From Streptomyces iranensis (GTDB lineage Bacteria; Actinomycetota; Actinomycetes; Streptomycetales; Streptomycetaceae), in the NCBI RefSeq assembly GCF_017874715.1, contig NZ_JAGGLR010000036.1, positions 21,906-85,905 of the forward strand: a stretch of 64,000 bases of DNA, written 5' to 3'. Shown in pieces: positions 35,331 through 42,832 of the stretch. The stretch's first letter is position 1; every line of letters starts with the position of its first letter. The translations under genes were made by a program, and so were the position numbers. The notes under the pieces are model-generated. The model ran no database searches and was not told the DNA's origin. It worked only from the letters and a program-made list of their open reading frames with translations.

Positions 35331-36044
35331 ATGAGCACTTCCGGTCAGCAGGTCGCCGTCATCACCGGCGCGTCCCAGGGCATCGGCGCGGGCCTGGTCG
35401 AGGCGTACCGCAAGCTCGGCCATGCCGTCGTCGCCACCTCACGAGGGATCGCCCCCTCTTCCGACCCCGAGATCCTGACCGTCCAGGGCGACATCGCCGA
35501 CCCCGCCACCGCCGAGCGCGTGGCCGGTGCCGCCATCGAGCGCTTCGGCCGCATCGACACCCTGGTCAACAACGCCGGCATCTTCGTCGCCAAGCCCTTC
35601 ACCGAGTACACGCAGGCGGACTACGACGCGGTCACCGGCGTCAACCTCGGCGGTTTCTTCCGCATCACCCAGCTCGCCACCGAGCAGATGCTCCGCCAGG
35701 GCGGCGGACACATCGTCCAGATCACCACCAGCCTGGTCGACCACGCCCACTCCGCGGTCACCTCCGTACTGGCCTCCCTCACCAAGGGCGGACTGCAGTC
35801 GGCCACGAAGGCCCTGGCCATCGAATACGCCACCCGCGGCATACGCAGCAACGCCGTGTCCCTCGGCATCATCAGGACGCCGATGCACCCGGCGGAGTAC
35901 CACGAGACACTCGCCGCCCTCCACCCGGTCGGCCGGATGGGCGAAATCGGCGACATCGTCGACGCCGTGGTCTACCTGGAGAACGCCCCGTTCGTCACCG
36001 GCGAGATCCTCCACGTCGACGGCGGCCAGAGCGCCGGCCACTGA
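35331..36044 (+). CDS. short-chain dehydrogenase/reductase family protein
   Basis: A 237-aa SDR with the coenzyme motif VAVITGASQGIGAGL, NNAGIFVAKPF and the C-terminal VTGEILHVDGGQSAGH. ATG 35331 follows a purine-rich GGAGACAG site. In the usual YxxxK active-site position it reads ASLTK (VLASLTKGGLQSATKALAIE), so the catalytic Tyr is replaced by Ala while the Lys is kept; the decayed paralogue at 37.3 kb has the same change, so it is a subfamily trait. Activity is therefore uncertain. Preceded by a TetR-type operator and probably regulated by the TetR gene 3 kb downstream. Confidence 0.88.
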   Translation: MSTSGQQVAVITGASQGIGAGLVEAYRKLGHAVVATSRGIAPSSDPEILTVQGDIADPATAERVAGAAIERFGRIDTLVNNAGIFVAKPFTEYTQADYDAVTGVNLGGFFRITQLATEQMLRQGGGHIVQITTSLVDHAHSAVTSVLASLTKGGLQSATKALAIEYATRGIRSNAVSLGIIRTPMHPAEYHETLAALHPVGRMGEIGDIVDAVVYLENAPFVTGEILHVDGGQSAGH

Positions 36045-36099
36045 CCCCGGGCCGCCTGCCCCGGGCGCCGGTACAGGGCGCCCCGGGCACGCCCTTGCC

Positions 36100-36514
36100 C
36101 TTCGCCCAGGAGGCGCCGGCCGCCGGGCACCGGGTCGTCGTCGACCGGATCGAGCGCGGGATCGGCCCGATCGACGTGCTGATCAGCACGTCTACGGGAC
36201 CGTGGCGGCCATCCGGGCCGTCCTGCCTTATCTGAGACGCCGCCGCGGCGGACACATCGTCACCCTGCCGTCCATGGCCGGTCTCACCGCGCTGCCCGCA
36301 AGGCCAAGGACGGCAACCGGACCGGCGACCCGGCCCGCGCCGCCAAGGCCCTGCTAACCGTGCTGACCGTGCTGGACGCCGAAGACCCGCCCGTGCATCT
36401 GGTGCTCGGCAGCGATGCGCCGCGCTTGATCGAGCCGGGCCGGCAACGACTCCAGAACGACATCGACGACTGGGCCCATCTGACGGCTTCCACCGACTTC
36501 CCGACCGATCACTG
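36100..36514 (+). pseudogene. second SDR remnant (different subfamily)
   Basis: The pieces VVVDRIERGIGPIDVLI, then (frame change) YGTVAAIRAVLPYLRRRRGG, HIVTLPSMAGLTALPA, then (frame change) AKDGNRTGDPARAAKALLTV, EDPPVHLVLGSDAPRLIEPG, RQRLQNDIDDWAHLTASTDF follow SDR order. The middle with the catalytic Tyr-Lys and the N-terminal coenzyme motif are missing. The start is approximate; the stop at 36514 ends in FPTDH. Non-functional. Confidence 0.65.
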
Positions 36515-36530
36515 AACCACTGGACACCAC

Positions 36531-37175
36531 ATGCCCCCTGTACCGTCGCCCCTGCCGGTCGACTTCTGGTTCGACCCCGTCTGCCCGTGGACATGGCTGA
36601 CCTCTCGCTGGATGCTGGAGGTCCGCAAGACCCGGCCCGTCGACATCACCTGGCACGTCATGAGTCTGGCGGTCCTCAACGAGACGCGCCTGGACGAGTT
36701 GCCGGAGCACATCCGCGACCTCATGGACCGGGCCTGGGCACCGGTTCGCACCCTGATCGCGGCGCAGATCGCCTTCGGCGCCGACGTGCTGGAGCCCCTC
36801 TACACCGCTCTCGGCACCCGGTACCACCTCAACCAGGAACCCAGGACCCGCGCCACCATCGAAGCGGCGCTCGGCGAGGCCGGGTTGCCTGCCGACCTCG
36901 CCGACGCCGGTGACACCGACGCCTACGACGAAGCACTGCGCTTGTCGCATCGCGAGGGCATCACCTTGGTCGGTTCGGAGGTGGGCAGTCCCATCATCGC
37001 CGTGCCGGGTCCGCACACGCCGTCGGGCAAGGTCGCCTTCTTCGGTCCCGTCGTCACACCGGCGCCCAAGGGTGAGGAGGCGGCCCGCCTGTGGGACGGG
37101 ACCCTCGCCGTCGCTTCCACGCCCGGCTTCTACGAGATCAAGCGCAGCCGCGCCGTCGGCCCGCTCTTCGACTGA
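36531..37175 (+). CDS. DsbA-family protein, mycothiol-dependent nitroreductase type
   Basis: A 214-aa thioredoxin-fold protein of the DsbA/2-hydroxychromene isomerase group. The N-terminal VDFWFDPVCPWTWLTSRWML matches mycothiol-dependent nitroreductases/reductases of actinobacteria (Rv2466c type), with Cys18 in CPWT; the second Cys of CPWC is Thr here, so it would act as a monothiol enzyme. The cis-Pro region is GSPIIAVPGPHTPSGKVAFF. ATG 36531 follows the SDR remnant closely. It probably forms mixed disulfides with mycothiol to reduce or detoxify small molecules. Confidence 0.85.
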   Translation: MPPVPSPLPVDFWFDPVCPWTWLTSRWMLEVRKTRPVDITWHVMSLAVLNETRLDELPEHIRDLMDRAWAPVRTLIAAQIAFGADVLEPLYTALGTRYHLNQEPRTRATIEAALGEAGLPADLADAGDTDAYDEALRLSHREGITLVGSEVGSPIIAVPGPHTPSGKVAFFGPVVTPAPKGEEAARLWDGTLAVASTPGFYEIKRSRAVGPLFD

Positions 37176-37292
37176 GCCCCGCCACCCGACGTGACACGCC
37201 GGGGCGCCGGCGCCGGGAGGAATCCGGTGCCGCCGTCCCGGCGTGCGGGTGCGCCGCTGCCGGGCGCATCATGGAGACGGCACTATGGCCTC

Positions 37293-37560
37293 GTGAGCGG
37301 GGTCAACCTGCGTGGCTTCTCCGAAACTTCCCGCAGCGCCGTCGCCGCGATGCTCTCCCGGGACGGTGGCGGCCACGTGGTGAACCTTTCCACGAGCCTG
37401 GTCGACCACGCCAACTCACGGACGCCCTCAGCGCTCGCCTCGCTGACCAAGGGCGGACTGAACGCGGTCACCAGGGCGCTGGCGATCGAGTACGCGGCCC
37501 GTGGCATCCGGGTCGACGACCGTCGCACTGGTCAACGCGATCGTCTACCTCGACCCGGGT
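37293..37560 (+). pseudogene. remnant of a paralogue of the 35.3 kb SDR
   Basis: VSGVNLRGFSETSRSAVAAM, LSRDGGGHVVNLSTSLVDHA, ALASLTKGGLNAVTRALAIE and YAARGIRV match residues ~95-175 of the intact SDR upstream; then the frame is lost and only NAIVYLD survives from the C-terminus. The N-terminal coenzyme half is absent. The intact minus-strand isomerase gene overlaps its 3' end, so the decay boundary was formed by that gene's arrival or by deletion. Confidence 0.75.
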
Positions 37561-37834
37561 CATTGGGGTGCGGCTGCACGGCGGTGACCACCGCGGTCAT
37601 CCAGGGCCACAGCGGCAGCGTACCGAGCACCTTCTCGTGCAGCTCGGCCTCGTCGGCGGCCCGCCACAGACCGATACTGCGCAGTTCACCCACCGGACGC
37701 CACAGCCTGGCCAGGTGGCCGGTGGCGGTCAGTTCCCGGGCCCGTACCGCTTCGGCCGCACGGCGACGGTCGACCTCGGCCGGGTCGGTGCCCTCGGGGA
37801 CGGTGGTGGTGAGCTCGACCAGGAACTCTTTCAT
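37532..37834 (-). CDS. muconolactone isomerase-family protein
   Basis: A 100-aa protein of the muconolactone delta-isomerase (CatC) fold: MKEFLVELTTTVPEGTDPAE, VDRRRAAEAVRARELTATGH, LARLWRPVGELRSIGLWRAA, and HEKVLGTLPLWPWMTAVVTA with HPNDP at the end. GAGAGGAAAAG before ATG 37834 is a good ribosome site. No other beta-ketoadipate genes are adjacent, so it may act on another lactone. It follows the NTF2-like gene on the same strand and both lie in the TetR divergon. Its last ten residues (GRGRRSR) are unusual and overlap the SDR remnant. Confidence 0.87.
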   Translation of the reverse strand: MKEFLVELTTTVPEGTDPAEVDRRRAAEAVRARELTATGHLARLWRPVGELRSIGLWRAADEAELHEKVLGTLPLWPWMTAVVTAVQPHPNDPGRGRRSR

Positions 37835-37913
37835 GGCTTTTCCTCTCTCGGGCCCCTGCGGGGGCCAGGCCGTGCGGCGCGCCCGGCCTGGCATCGCGCG
37901 ATCGTCGCCGGCC

Positions 37914-38294
37914 TCAGTGATCAGCGACGATCCGGGAGACGTGGTACTGGCGGATCCGCCAACTGCCGTCCTCGTGCTGGAGGACCAGCGACAGGTGCAC
38001 CGGGGCCTCCCAGCCCGTCGGATCCCGGAAGGTGACGTCGGCGAAGCCACCGGCCACGTGTTCGCCGATCCGGTAGCCGTGGACGTCCCCGAGATGAGCC
38101 CTGCGGTAGTCCGGAACGGCCTCGTAGTAGCCGCGCACCGCGTCCCGGCCGGAGATCGTCCCGGGACCGAATCCCTGGAAGAGGGCGTCGGGTGTGAACA
38201 GGTCGGCCATGACGTCCGCCTGGTGGCTGTCGAAGGCGGTCTGCCAGTGCCTCAGCACCTCGTGCATCGGGTCGTTCACTGCGTCGGTACTCAC
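37914..38294 (-). CDS. NTF2/SnoaL-like protein (SgcJ/EcaC group)
   Basis: A 126-aa cone-shaped alpha+beta barrel protein: HEVLRHWQTAFDSHQADVMA, LFTPDALFQGFGPGTISGRD, VRGYYEAVPDYRRAHLGDVH, and DGSWRIRQYHVSRI. GTG at 38294 with GGAGGAG eight bases before it is the best start; a longer frame begins inside the operator. SgcJ/EcaC-type proteins act as small-molecule-binding or cyclase-like accessories. It is the first gene of a minus-strand pair with the muconolactone-isomerase-like gene and is divergent from tetR. Confidence 0.82.
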   Translation of the reverse strand: MSTDAVNDPMHEVLRHWQTAFDSHQADVMADLFTPDALFQGFGPGTISGRDAVRGYYEAVPDYRRAHLGDVHGYRIGEHVAGGFADVTFRDPTGWEAPVHLSLVLQHEDGSWRIRQYHVSRIVADH

Positions 38295-38360
38295 GGCGTC
38301 GGCTCCTCCAACGGGAGAGTGCGGGGGCGGGGTTGTTCGCGGATGGAGGGTCATCAGTAG

Positions 38361-38401
38361 ATGACCGGTCTAGTAAAAAGGTAGTCGATCGGTCGTATAC
38401 T
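38361..38401. promoter_or_regulatory. two TetR operators and a -10 box in the tetR / NTF2 divergon
   Basis: GACCGGTC (38363-38370, in AGATGACCGGTCTAG) and GTCGATCGGTCGTATAC (38384-38400) are related palindromic sites. TATACT at 38396-38401 fits a -10 box only six bases before the tetR ATG at 38408, so the tetR transcript would begin at or next to its start codon (leaderless). The second site covers this -10 box, as expected for autorepression. Confidence 0.65.
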
Positions 38402-38407
38402 GGCAAC

Positions 38408-39025
38408 ATGGGACGGACGAGTGATGCCAGGGAAAAGATCCTCAGCGCTGCGCGGTCGCTCATCGAGCTGCGCGGCTACTCGGCTCTGGGGGTGGCCGAG
38501 ATCTGTAAGACGGCCGGAGTGCCCAAGGGCAGTTTCTACTACTTCTTCGAGTCCAAGGAGGCCCTCGCGCTGGCCGTGATCGACGAGCACTGGACCGCCC
38601 AGCGGCATGACTGGACCCGCATCCTGAACAGCGACGCGCGGCCACTGCGGCGGCTACGGCGGCTGTTCGAGGAGACGGAGGCCGCCCAGCACGCCGGCCA
38701 GCGGAGCTGCGGGACCGTTTCGGGCTGCATGTTCGGGAACCTCACCCTGGAGATGAGCAATCAGACCGAAGCCGTCCGCAAGCGGCTACAGGAGATCTTC
38801 GAGACCCAGGTCGAGATGGTCGACTCGGTCATCGCCGATGCCGTCGAGCGTGACGAGGCCACCGTCGCCGACACCCGCGAAGCCGCTCGGTCCGTGGTCG
38901 CGCAGCTCGAGGGCCAGGTCCTGTTCGCCAAGCTCTACAACGACGCTTCCCGGCTCAGCGCGGTGTGGCCGAACTGCCTGGCGTTGCTGGGAGCTCGCAC
39001 ACCGCAGGCGCCGGTCGGCGCCTGA
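38408..39025 (+). CDS. TetR/AcrR-family regulator
   Basis: A 205-aa repressor. The helix-turn-helix is LIELRGYSALGVAEICKTAG with VPKGSFYYFFESKEALALAV; the C-terminal ligand domain is of the TetR_C_16/LinB-like type with CGTVSGCMFGNLTLEMSNQT. ATG 38408 is close behind TATACT, so the mRNA is probably leaderless. Operator copies lie in its own promoter and 63 bases before the SDR at 35.3 kb, so it likely controls itself, the NTF2/isomerase pair and the SDR. Confidence 0.9.
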   Translation: MGRTSDAREKILSAARSLIELRGYSALGVAEICKTAGVPKGSFYYFFESKEALALAVIDEHWTAQRHDWTRILNSDARPLRRLRRLFEETEAAQHAGQRSCGTVSGCMFGNLTLEMSNQTEAVRKRLQEIFETQVEMVDSVIADAVERDEATVADTREAARSVVAQLEGQVLFAKLYNDASRLSAVWPNCLALLGARTPQAPVGA

Positions 39026-39075
39026 GGCGAGGGCCGGTGATCCGCTCATGGGTGCCGCCTCCCACCGCGGGTAGC

Positions 39076-39999
39076 ATGGCGATCGTGGAGCTGCGTCAGT
39101 TGCGGTATTTCGTCGCGGTGGCCGAGGAGCTGAACTTCGGCCGGGCCGCGGAGCGGCTCCTTATCGCCGGTCCCTCCCTGTCCCAGCAGATCAAGGCGCT
39201 GGAACGGGACCTCGGGGTCCGGCTCTTCGACCGCGACCGCCGTTCGGTGGCCCTCACTCCGGCCGGAGCGGCCCTGCTCCCGCACACCCGGGACCTGCTC
39301 GACCGCGCCGACGATCTCCGCAACCGCGCCGCGAGGATCGCGGGCTCGGAACCGGTCCGGCTCGGATACGTCAACTGGCTGCCCTCGGACCTGACCGCCC
39401 GCGCCTCGTCCGTGGCGCGCCTGCACATCGACGCATGGGTGGCGCCCTCCCACGCCCAGGCTGCCCGCGTCGCGGACGGCAGCCTCGACCTCGCGGTGTG
39501 CTGGATCCGTACGGACGATCTGGAGAAGCGCGGGCTCAGCGCCCGGCTGATCGGAGCGGACCGGCTCTACGCCGTCTCGGTCGGGCAGGACACCGGCGAG
39601 GTCCGCGCCCAGGACACCGTCGTTCTGCTGGACGACGACGCCACCACATGGGTGTCCTGGAACGACTACGCGGAGCGGCTGGCCGCCGACACCGGCGCCC
39701 CCGCCGTGCGCATCACGGACGGCGGTGTCACCGGCCCCGTGTTCTTCGACCACGTACGCCGTCGCGGGCGGCCCATCCTCAACTCGCCCAAGGGCCAGAC
39801 CGCTCCACTGCCGCCTGATCTGGTGATGCGTCCCGTGGTCGAGCCGAAGGTCTATTGGACCTGGTCCCTCGTCTGGCGCCGGGAAGAGCTCCGCCCGGCC
39901 GTTCTGAGCACCGTGGACGCCCTGACGGAAGGCGTCGGCGACCTCGGCATCCACGCGCCGGACGCATGGCTTCCCGACGGGGATCCGTGCAAGCGGTAG
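39076..39999 (+). CDS. LysR-family regulator
   Basis: A 307-aa LysR regulator. The winged helix is VELRQLRYFVAVAEELNFGR, AAERLLIAGPSLSQQIKALE, RDLGVRLFDRDRRSVALTPA. The effector domain is somewhat short and less canonical. ATG 39076 is chosen; GTG 39085 is a near alternative. The gene follows tetR by 50 bases on the same strand and converges with the SDR at 40.0 kb. No divergent target is present, so the regulated genes are not evident. Confidence 0.88.
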   Translation: MAIVELRQLRYFVAVAEELNFGRAAERLLIAGPSLSQQIKALERDLGVRLFDRDRRSVALTPAGAALLPHTRDLLDRADDLRNRAARIAGSEPVRLGYVNWLPSDLTARASSVARLHIDAWVAPSHAQAARVADGSLDLAVCWIRTDDLEKRGLSARLIGADRLYAVSVGQDTGEVRAQDTVVLLDDDATTWVSWNDYAERLAADTGAPAVRITDGGVTGPVFFDHVRRRGRPILNSPKGQTAPLPPDLVMRPVVEPKVYWTWSLVWRREELRPAVLSTVDALTEGVGDLGIHAPDAWLPDGDPCKR

Positions 40000-40034
40000 T
40001 TCCCCTCTCGTCGGACCTCGTGGGGCATGGCGTG

Positions 40035-40985
40035 TCAGGCGGTGGTTGCGAGCAGGTCGCAGGAAACCTGCCACAGACGGGCCGCGTGGCGAGCGTCCAG
40101 TGCGTGGGCGGCCACTCCGCGCCGGACACCGGGCTGATGGGGTCCGGCCTCGTCGCAGTCCTCGAAGTACCGGCCGGTCACGCCCTCGGTCAGCGGGGAG
40201 GCGGCGAGCAGCACGGAGGTCGCGGCCCCCTGCTCGACGTTCTTCCAGGACACGTCGGTGCTGGTCGGATCGAACGAGGCGGGGCTGTCGGAGATGTCCC
40301 CGATGTGGCGGCCGAGCCGGGTGCTCGTGATACGGCCGGGGTTGAGGGCGTTGACGGCGATCAGATCGGATGCCCAGCGGCGGCTCGCCTCGACGGCGAA
40401 CAGCACATTGGCGGTCTTGGACTGGCTGTAGGCCGCCCATGGGTCGTAGGGGTGCCGCTCGAAGTTGATGTCGTCGAAGAGCACCCCGCCGTTGACGTGG
40501 CCGACCGAGCTGACCGCGGCCACACGTGCGCCACGGGCTGCCGCCAGGGCGCCGTGCAGACCGGTGGCGAGGGTGAAGTGGCCGAGGTGATTGGTGGCGA
40601 ACTGCGTCTCCCAGCCCTCCTTCGTCCGCTGAAGTGGCGAGGCCATCACACCGGCGTTGAGGACCAGGATGTGCAGCGGCCCGCGCCAAGCCGCCACGAA
40701 GGCGCGCACCGAGCTCTGGTCGGCGAGGTCGAGCAGGGCGGCGTGCACCGTTTCCGGGCCACTCGCCGGGGAGATCTCCTCGGCGGCCCGCCCACCCGCC
40801 GCCAGGTCGCGGACGCCGATGGTGACCTCGGCACCGGCGGCGGCCAGGACGCGTGCGGTCTCGCGTCCGATGCCGGAGGCCGCTCCGGTGACGAGGGCGT
40901 GTTTGCCGGTGAGGTCGACGCCGTCCAGCACCTCGGCGGCGGTCGTCCGGGCCCCGAAGGGGGTGGTGATGAGGTGGTCGGTCAT
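40035..40985 (-). CDS. short-chain dehydrogenase/reductase (oxidoreductase, protochlorophyllide-reductase-like)
   Basis: A 316-aa classical SDR of the large WW-domain-oxidoreductase-like group. Coenzyme motif HALVTGAASGIGRETARVLA, NAGVMASP, and active site AAYSQSKTANVLFAVEASRR with the Tyr and Lys present. The C-terminus (GVTGRYFEDCDEAGP) is typical of this group. ATG 40985 follows TGGAG. Divergent from a TetR gene with two palindromic operators between, so it is probably the regulator's target. Confidence 0.9.
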   Translation of the reverse strand: MTDHLITTPFGARTTAAEVLDGVDLTGKHALVTGAASGIGRETARVLAAAGAEVTIGVRDLAAGGRAAEEISPASGPETVHAALLDLADQSSVRAFVAAWRGPLHILVLNAGVMASPLQRTKEGWETQFATNHLGHFTLATGLHGALAAARGARVAAVSSVGHVNGGVLFDDINFERHPYDPWAAYSQSKTANVLFAVEASRRWASDLIAVNALNPGRITSTRLGRHIGDISDSPASFDPTSTDVSWKNVEQGAATSVLLAASPLTEGVTGRYFEDCDEAGPHQPGVRRGVAAHALDARHAARLWQVSCDLLATTA

Positions 40986-41069
40986 GTCGAGCTCCAGGGA
41001 GATGGTGGCATGGGGGGCGAGCGCGCGGCCGGTGGCGCGGTGGCGGTGGGCCGTCGTACGCTCGTATCC

Positions 41070-41119
41070 GGAACGGGTTCCGGTTCGCTTCTCGACGGTA
41101 AGCGGAACCGGTTCCGGTT
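41070..41119. promoter_or_regulatory. two GGAAC-GG-TTCC operators between the SDR and tetR genes
   Basis: GGAACGGGTTCC (41070-41081) and the perfect palindrome GGAACCGGTTCC (41104-41115), each followed by GGTT, are 34 bp apart. They lie in the divergent gap, 85-135 bases from the SDR start and 30-75 from the TetR start. This is a typical TetR divergon operator. Confidence 0.75.
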
Positions 41120-41146
41120 GCAAGTGGTGGCGAGAGGGGACCCGGA

Positions 41147-41731
41147 TTGACCGGCATCGAGGGGAACGCGGCGCGGCACCGGAGGCCGCTGCGCGCCGAC
41201 GCGCAACGCAACGAGGACCGGCTGCTGGAGACGGCGGCGGCCGTGTTCGCCCGTGAGGGAGCGGGGGCCTCGGTCAAGGACATCGCCCGCGAGGCCGGTG
41301 TCGGCGTCGGCACGCTCTACCGCCGGTTCCCGTCCAGGGAACTCCTGGTCGAGGCGGTCTACCGGCAGGAAGTGCGGCGCCTGTGCGAGGCGGCGCCGCA
41401 CCTCGCCGCCACACTGCCACCGGTGGACGCGCTGCGGACCTGGATGGAGCGCTTCATCGACTTCATGGCCGCCAAGGGCGGGATGGCCGACGCGCTGAGA
41501 GTGGTGCTGACCGACGACAGCGAGCGGCTGCAGACCCGGGGTCTGCTCGCCGAGGCGATCGATCACCTGCTGTCGTCCGGGGAGGGCCGGCCGGCGGCGC
41601 GGCCTGAGGCCGACGCCCAGGACGTGCTGATGGCCCTCGGCGGGATCAGCCTCATGGCCTTGGGCGAGGACCGGCGCGACCTGGCCACCCGGCTCATCGA
41701 CCTGCTCCTGCGCGGCGTCGTGAGGAGCTGA
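41147..41731 (+). CDS. TetR/AcrR-family regulator
   Basis: A 194-aa TetR regulator: LRADAQRNEDRLLETAAAVF, AREGAGASVKDIAREAGVGV, GTLYRRFPSRELLVEAVYRQ. The effector domain resembles the SbtR-like type. The TTG at 41147 has GAGGGGA upstream at good spacing and gives the natural N-terminus; no ATG lies near. Divergent from the SDR at 40.0-41.0 kb, with operators between. This gene marks the left border of the biosynthetic cluster. Confidence 0.87.
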   Translation: MTGIEGNAARHRRPLRADAQRNEDRLLETAAAVFAREGAGASVKDIAREAGVGVGTLYRRFPSRELLVEAVYRQEVRRLCEAAPHLAATLPPVDALRTWMERFIDFMAAKGGMADALRVVLTDDSERLQTRGLLAEAIDHLLSSGEGRPAARPEADAQDVLMALGGISLMALGEDRRDLATRLIDLLLRGVVRS

Positions 41732-41742
41732 CACGGTCCGCG

Positions 41743-41783
41743 CTATCGGGACGATAGAGGTCCTCTGAACACTCGGTGGACCC
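41743..41783 (+). promoter_or_regulatory. 38-bp repeated promoter-like element, copy 1
   Basis: CTATCG-GGA-CGATAG is a perfect inverted repeat (41743-41757). ACTCGGTG begins 28 bases after its first base (41771) and is followed by GACCCA. A second element upstream of the next operon has CTATCG-AGG-CGATA, the same 28-base phase to ACTCGGTG and then AATCCA. Shared non-coding structure at identical spacing points to a common regulator or sigma factor. Confidence 0.65.
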
Positions 41784-41844
41784 ACACCGGATGGTCAGAG
41801 GAATGGCGCCATCGCGACGGTCCCGCGCCAGAGAGAAGTTGCGT

Positions 41845-42627
41845 ATGTTTACCCAACAGTTTCTCCAGACCCAGCTCGCCTCCAGGATCCGCGTCGCACA
41901 CACGGGGCGGGACCCGGAGGCGCTGGACGCCCGGCCGCTCACCGCGGAACGGATGGCGGAGATCGCCGCGGAGGCCGCGTCGGCGACGACGACCGTGACC
42001 GTCGTACTGCGCCGGTTCGAACCCCGGATCTACGCGGAATCGGTGCTGGGCTATGCCCTGAGCCTTCCCGACACCCTGCGCGAGGCATGGCTCCGGGCCT
42101 ACACCAGGACCGTGTTCCTCACCGGAAATCCGGCGAACCTCGCCACCCGATTCGACTTCCACCACATCAGCCGGGACGGCTCCATGGCGTGGACGGCGCC
42201 CGACGACTCGGGGGAGCGGTCGCCACTTCGCCGGCTGCTCAGACTCTTCCCCACGGCGGAGCCGCCGGCCCTCCCCGCCCGGCTGGAGGTGCCCGCGGCG
42301 GTCCCCCCGCCGGAGGGCGACGCTCACGCACCGGTCCGCCGGGCACGGCTGTACGCCGTCACGACGCGGGTGTCCCTGGCCGCCTACCTCGTCCACGTCC
42401 ACCATGTTCTCGCCGAGGCCGTCATCACGAAGCTGATCGACGAGCACACGGAACTGGCGATCCACCACGTACCCCAACTCGACCCGTCGGACGGCCCCTT
42501 CGACATGCTCCGGGTCGTCCCCGACACGGATGCGGACACCTCCGGTGACGGTCCGGAGACCGCCGGCCCCGGCCGGCTGCGCGCCTGCGCGGGACTCTCG
42601 GTCAGCGGCGGAGTCCGGGTTTCCTGA
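41845..42627 (+). CDS. hypothetical protein, first gene of biosynthetic block A
   Basis: A 260-aa protein of no recognised family. ATG 41845 has AGAGAAG upstream; the frame is open back to 41776, but that stretch overlaps the repeated promoter element. Sequence features: MFTQQFLQTQLASRIRVAHT, a region VVLRRFEPRIYAESVLGYAL, RTVFLTGNPANLATRFDFHH with SRDGSMAWTAPD, and a hydrophobic late segment LAAYLVHVHHVLAEAVITKL. No clear membrane span or signal peptide. Its promoter element matches that of the next operon, so it is likely part of the same regulon. Confidence 0.75.
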   Translation: MFTQQFLQTQLASRIRVAHTGRDPEALDARPLTAERMAEIAAEAASATTTVTVVLRRFEPRIYAESVLGYALSLPDTLREAWLRAYTRTVFLTGNPANLATRFDFHHISRDGSMAWTAPDDSGERSPLRRLLRLFPTAEPPALPARLEVPAAVPPPEGDAHAPVRRARLYAVTTRVSLAAYLVHVHHVLAEAVITKLIDEHTELAIHHVPQLDPSDGPFDMLRVVPDTDADTSGDGPETAGPGRLRACAGLSVSGGVRVS

Positions 42628-42679
42628 CCTACGCCCATGACCGGTGAACCCGCCCCGTGACGTGTCGCCGCCGACGACG

Positions 42680-42720
42680 CTATCGAGGCGATACATCGCG
42701 CTCGGATACTCGGTGAATCC
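42680..42720 (+). promoter_or_regulatory. 38-bp repeated promoter-like element, copy 2
   Basis: CTATCG-AGG-CGATAC (42680-42694) then ACTCGGTG at 42708-42715 and AATCC, with the same 28-base phase as copy 1. It lies 26 bases before the ATG of the 28-codon frame that leads block A's main operon. Confidence 0.65.
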
Positions 42721-42745
42721 AGGTGGACGAGCGAAGGAAGAGCAG

Positions 42746-42832
42746 ATGCCCGAAACGCGTACGGCCCGCGCGCTGCCTCCCGAAGCGGGCCCGGAACCCG
42801 GCACCGCCGCCGAGGGGAGGCCCGCCGGGTGA
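42746..42832 (+). CDS. possible 28-residue peptide leading block A operon
   Basis: A small frame with GAAGGAAGAG seven bases before its ATG, so translation is likely. It encodes MPETRTARALPPEAGPEPGT followed by AAEGRPAG and its TGA overlaps the GTG start of the kinase-like gene (GTGA). The peptide is rich in Pro, Glu, Ala and Gly, has no Cys, Ser or aromatic residue, and no recognised leader. It may be a coupling leader peptide that sets translation of the operon, or a peptide substrate; the first is simpler. Confidence 0.45.
   Translation: MPETRTARALPPEAGPEPGTAAEGRPAG

Noticed and set aside
41776..41844. Longer N-terminus (GTG 41776) for the unknown protein at 41.8 kb
   Set aside because: The GTG lies inside the conserved ACTCGGTG promoter element, so translation from there is unlikely.
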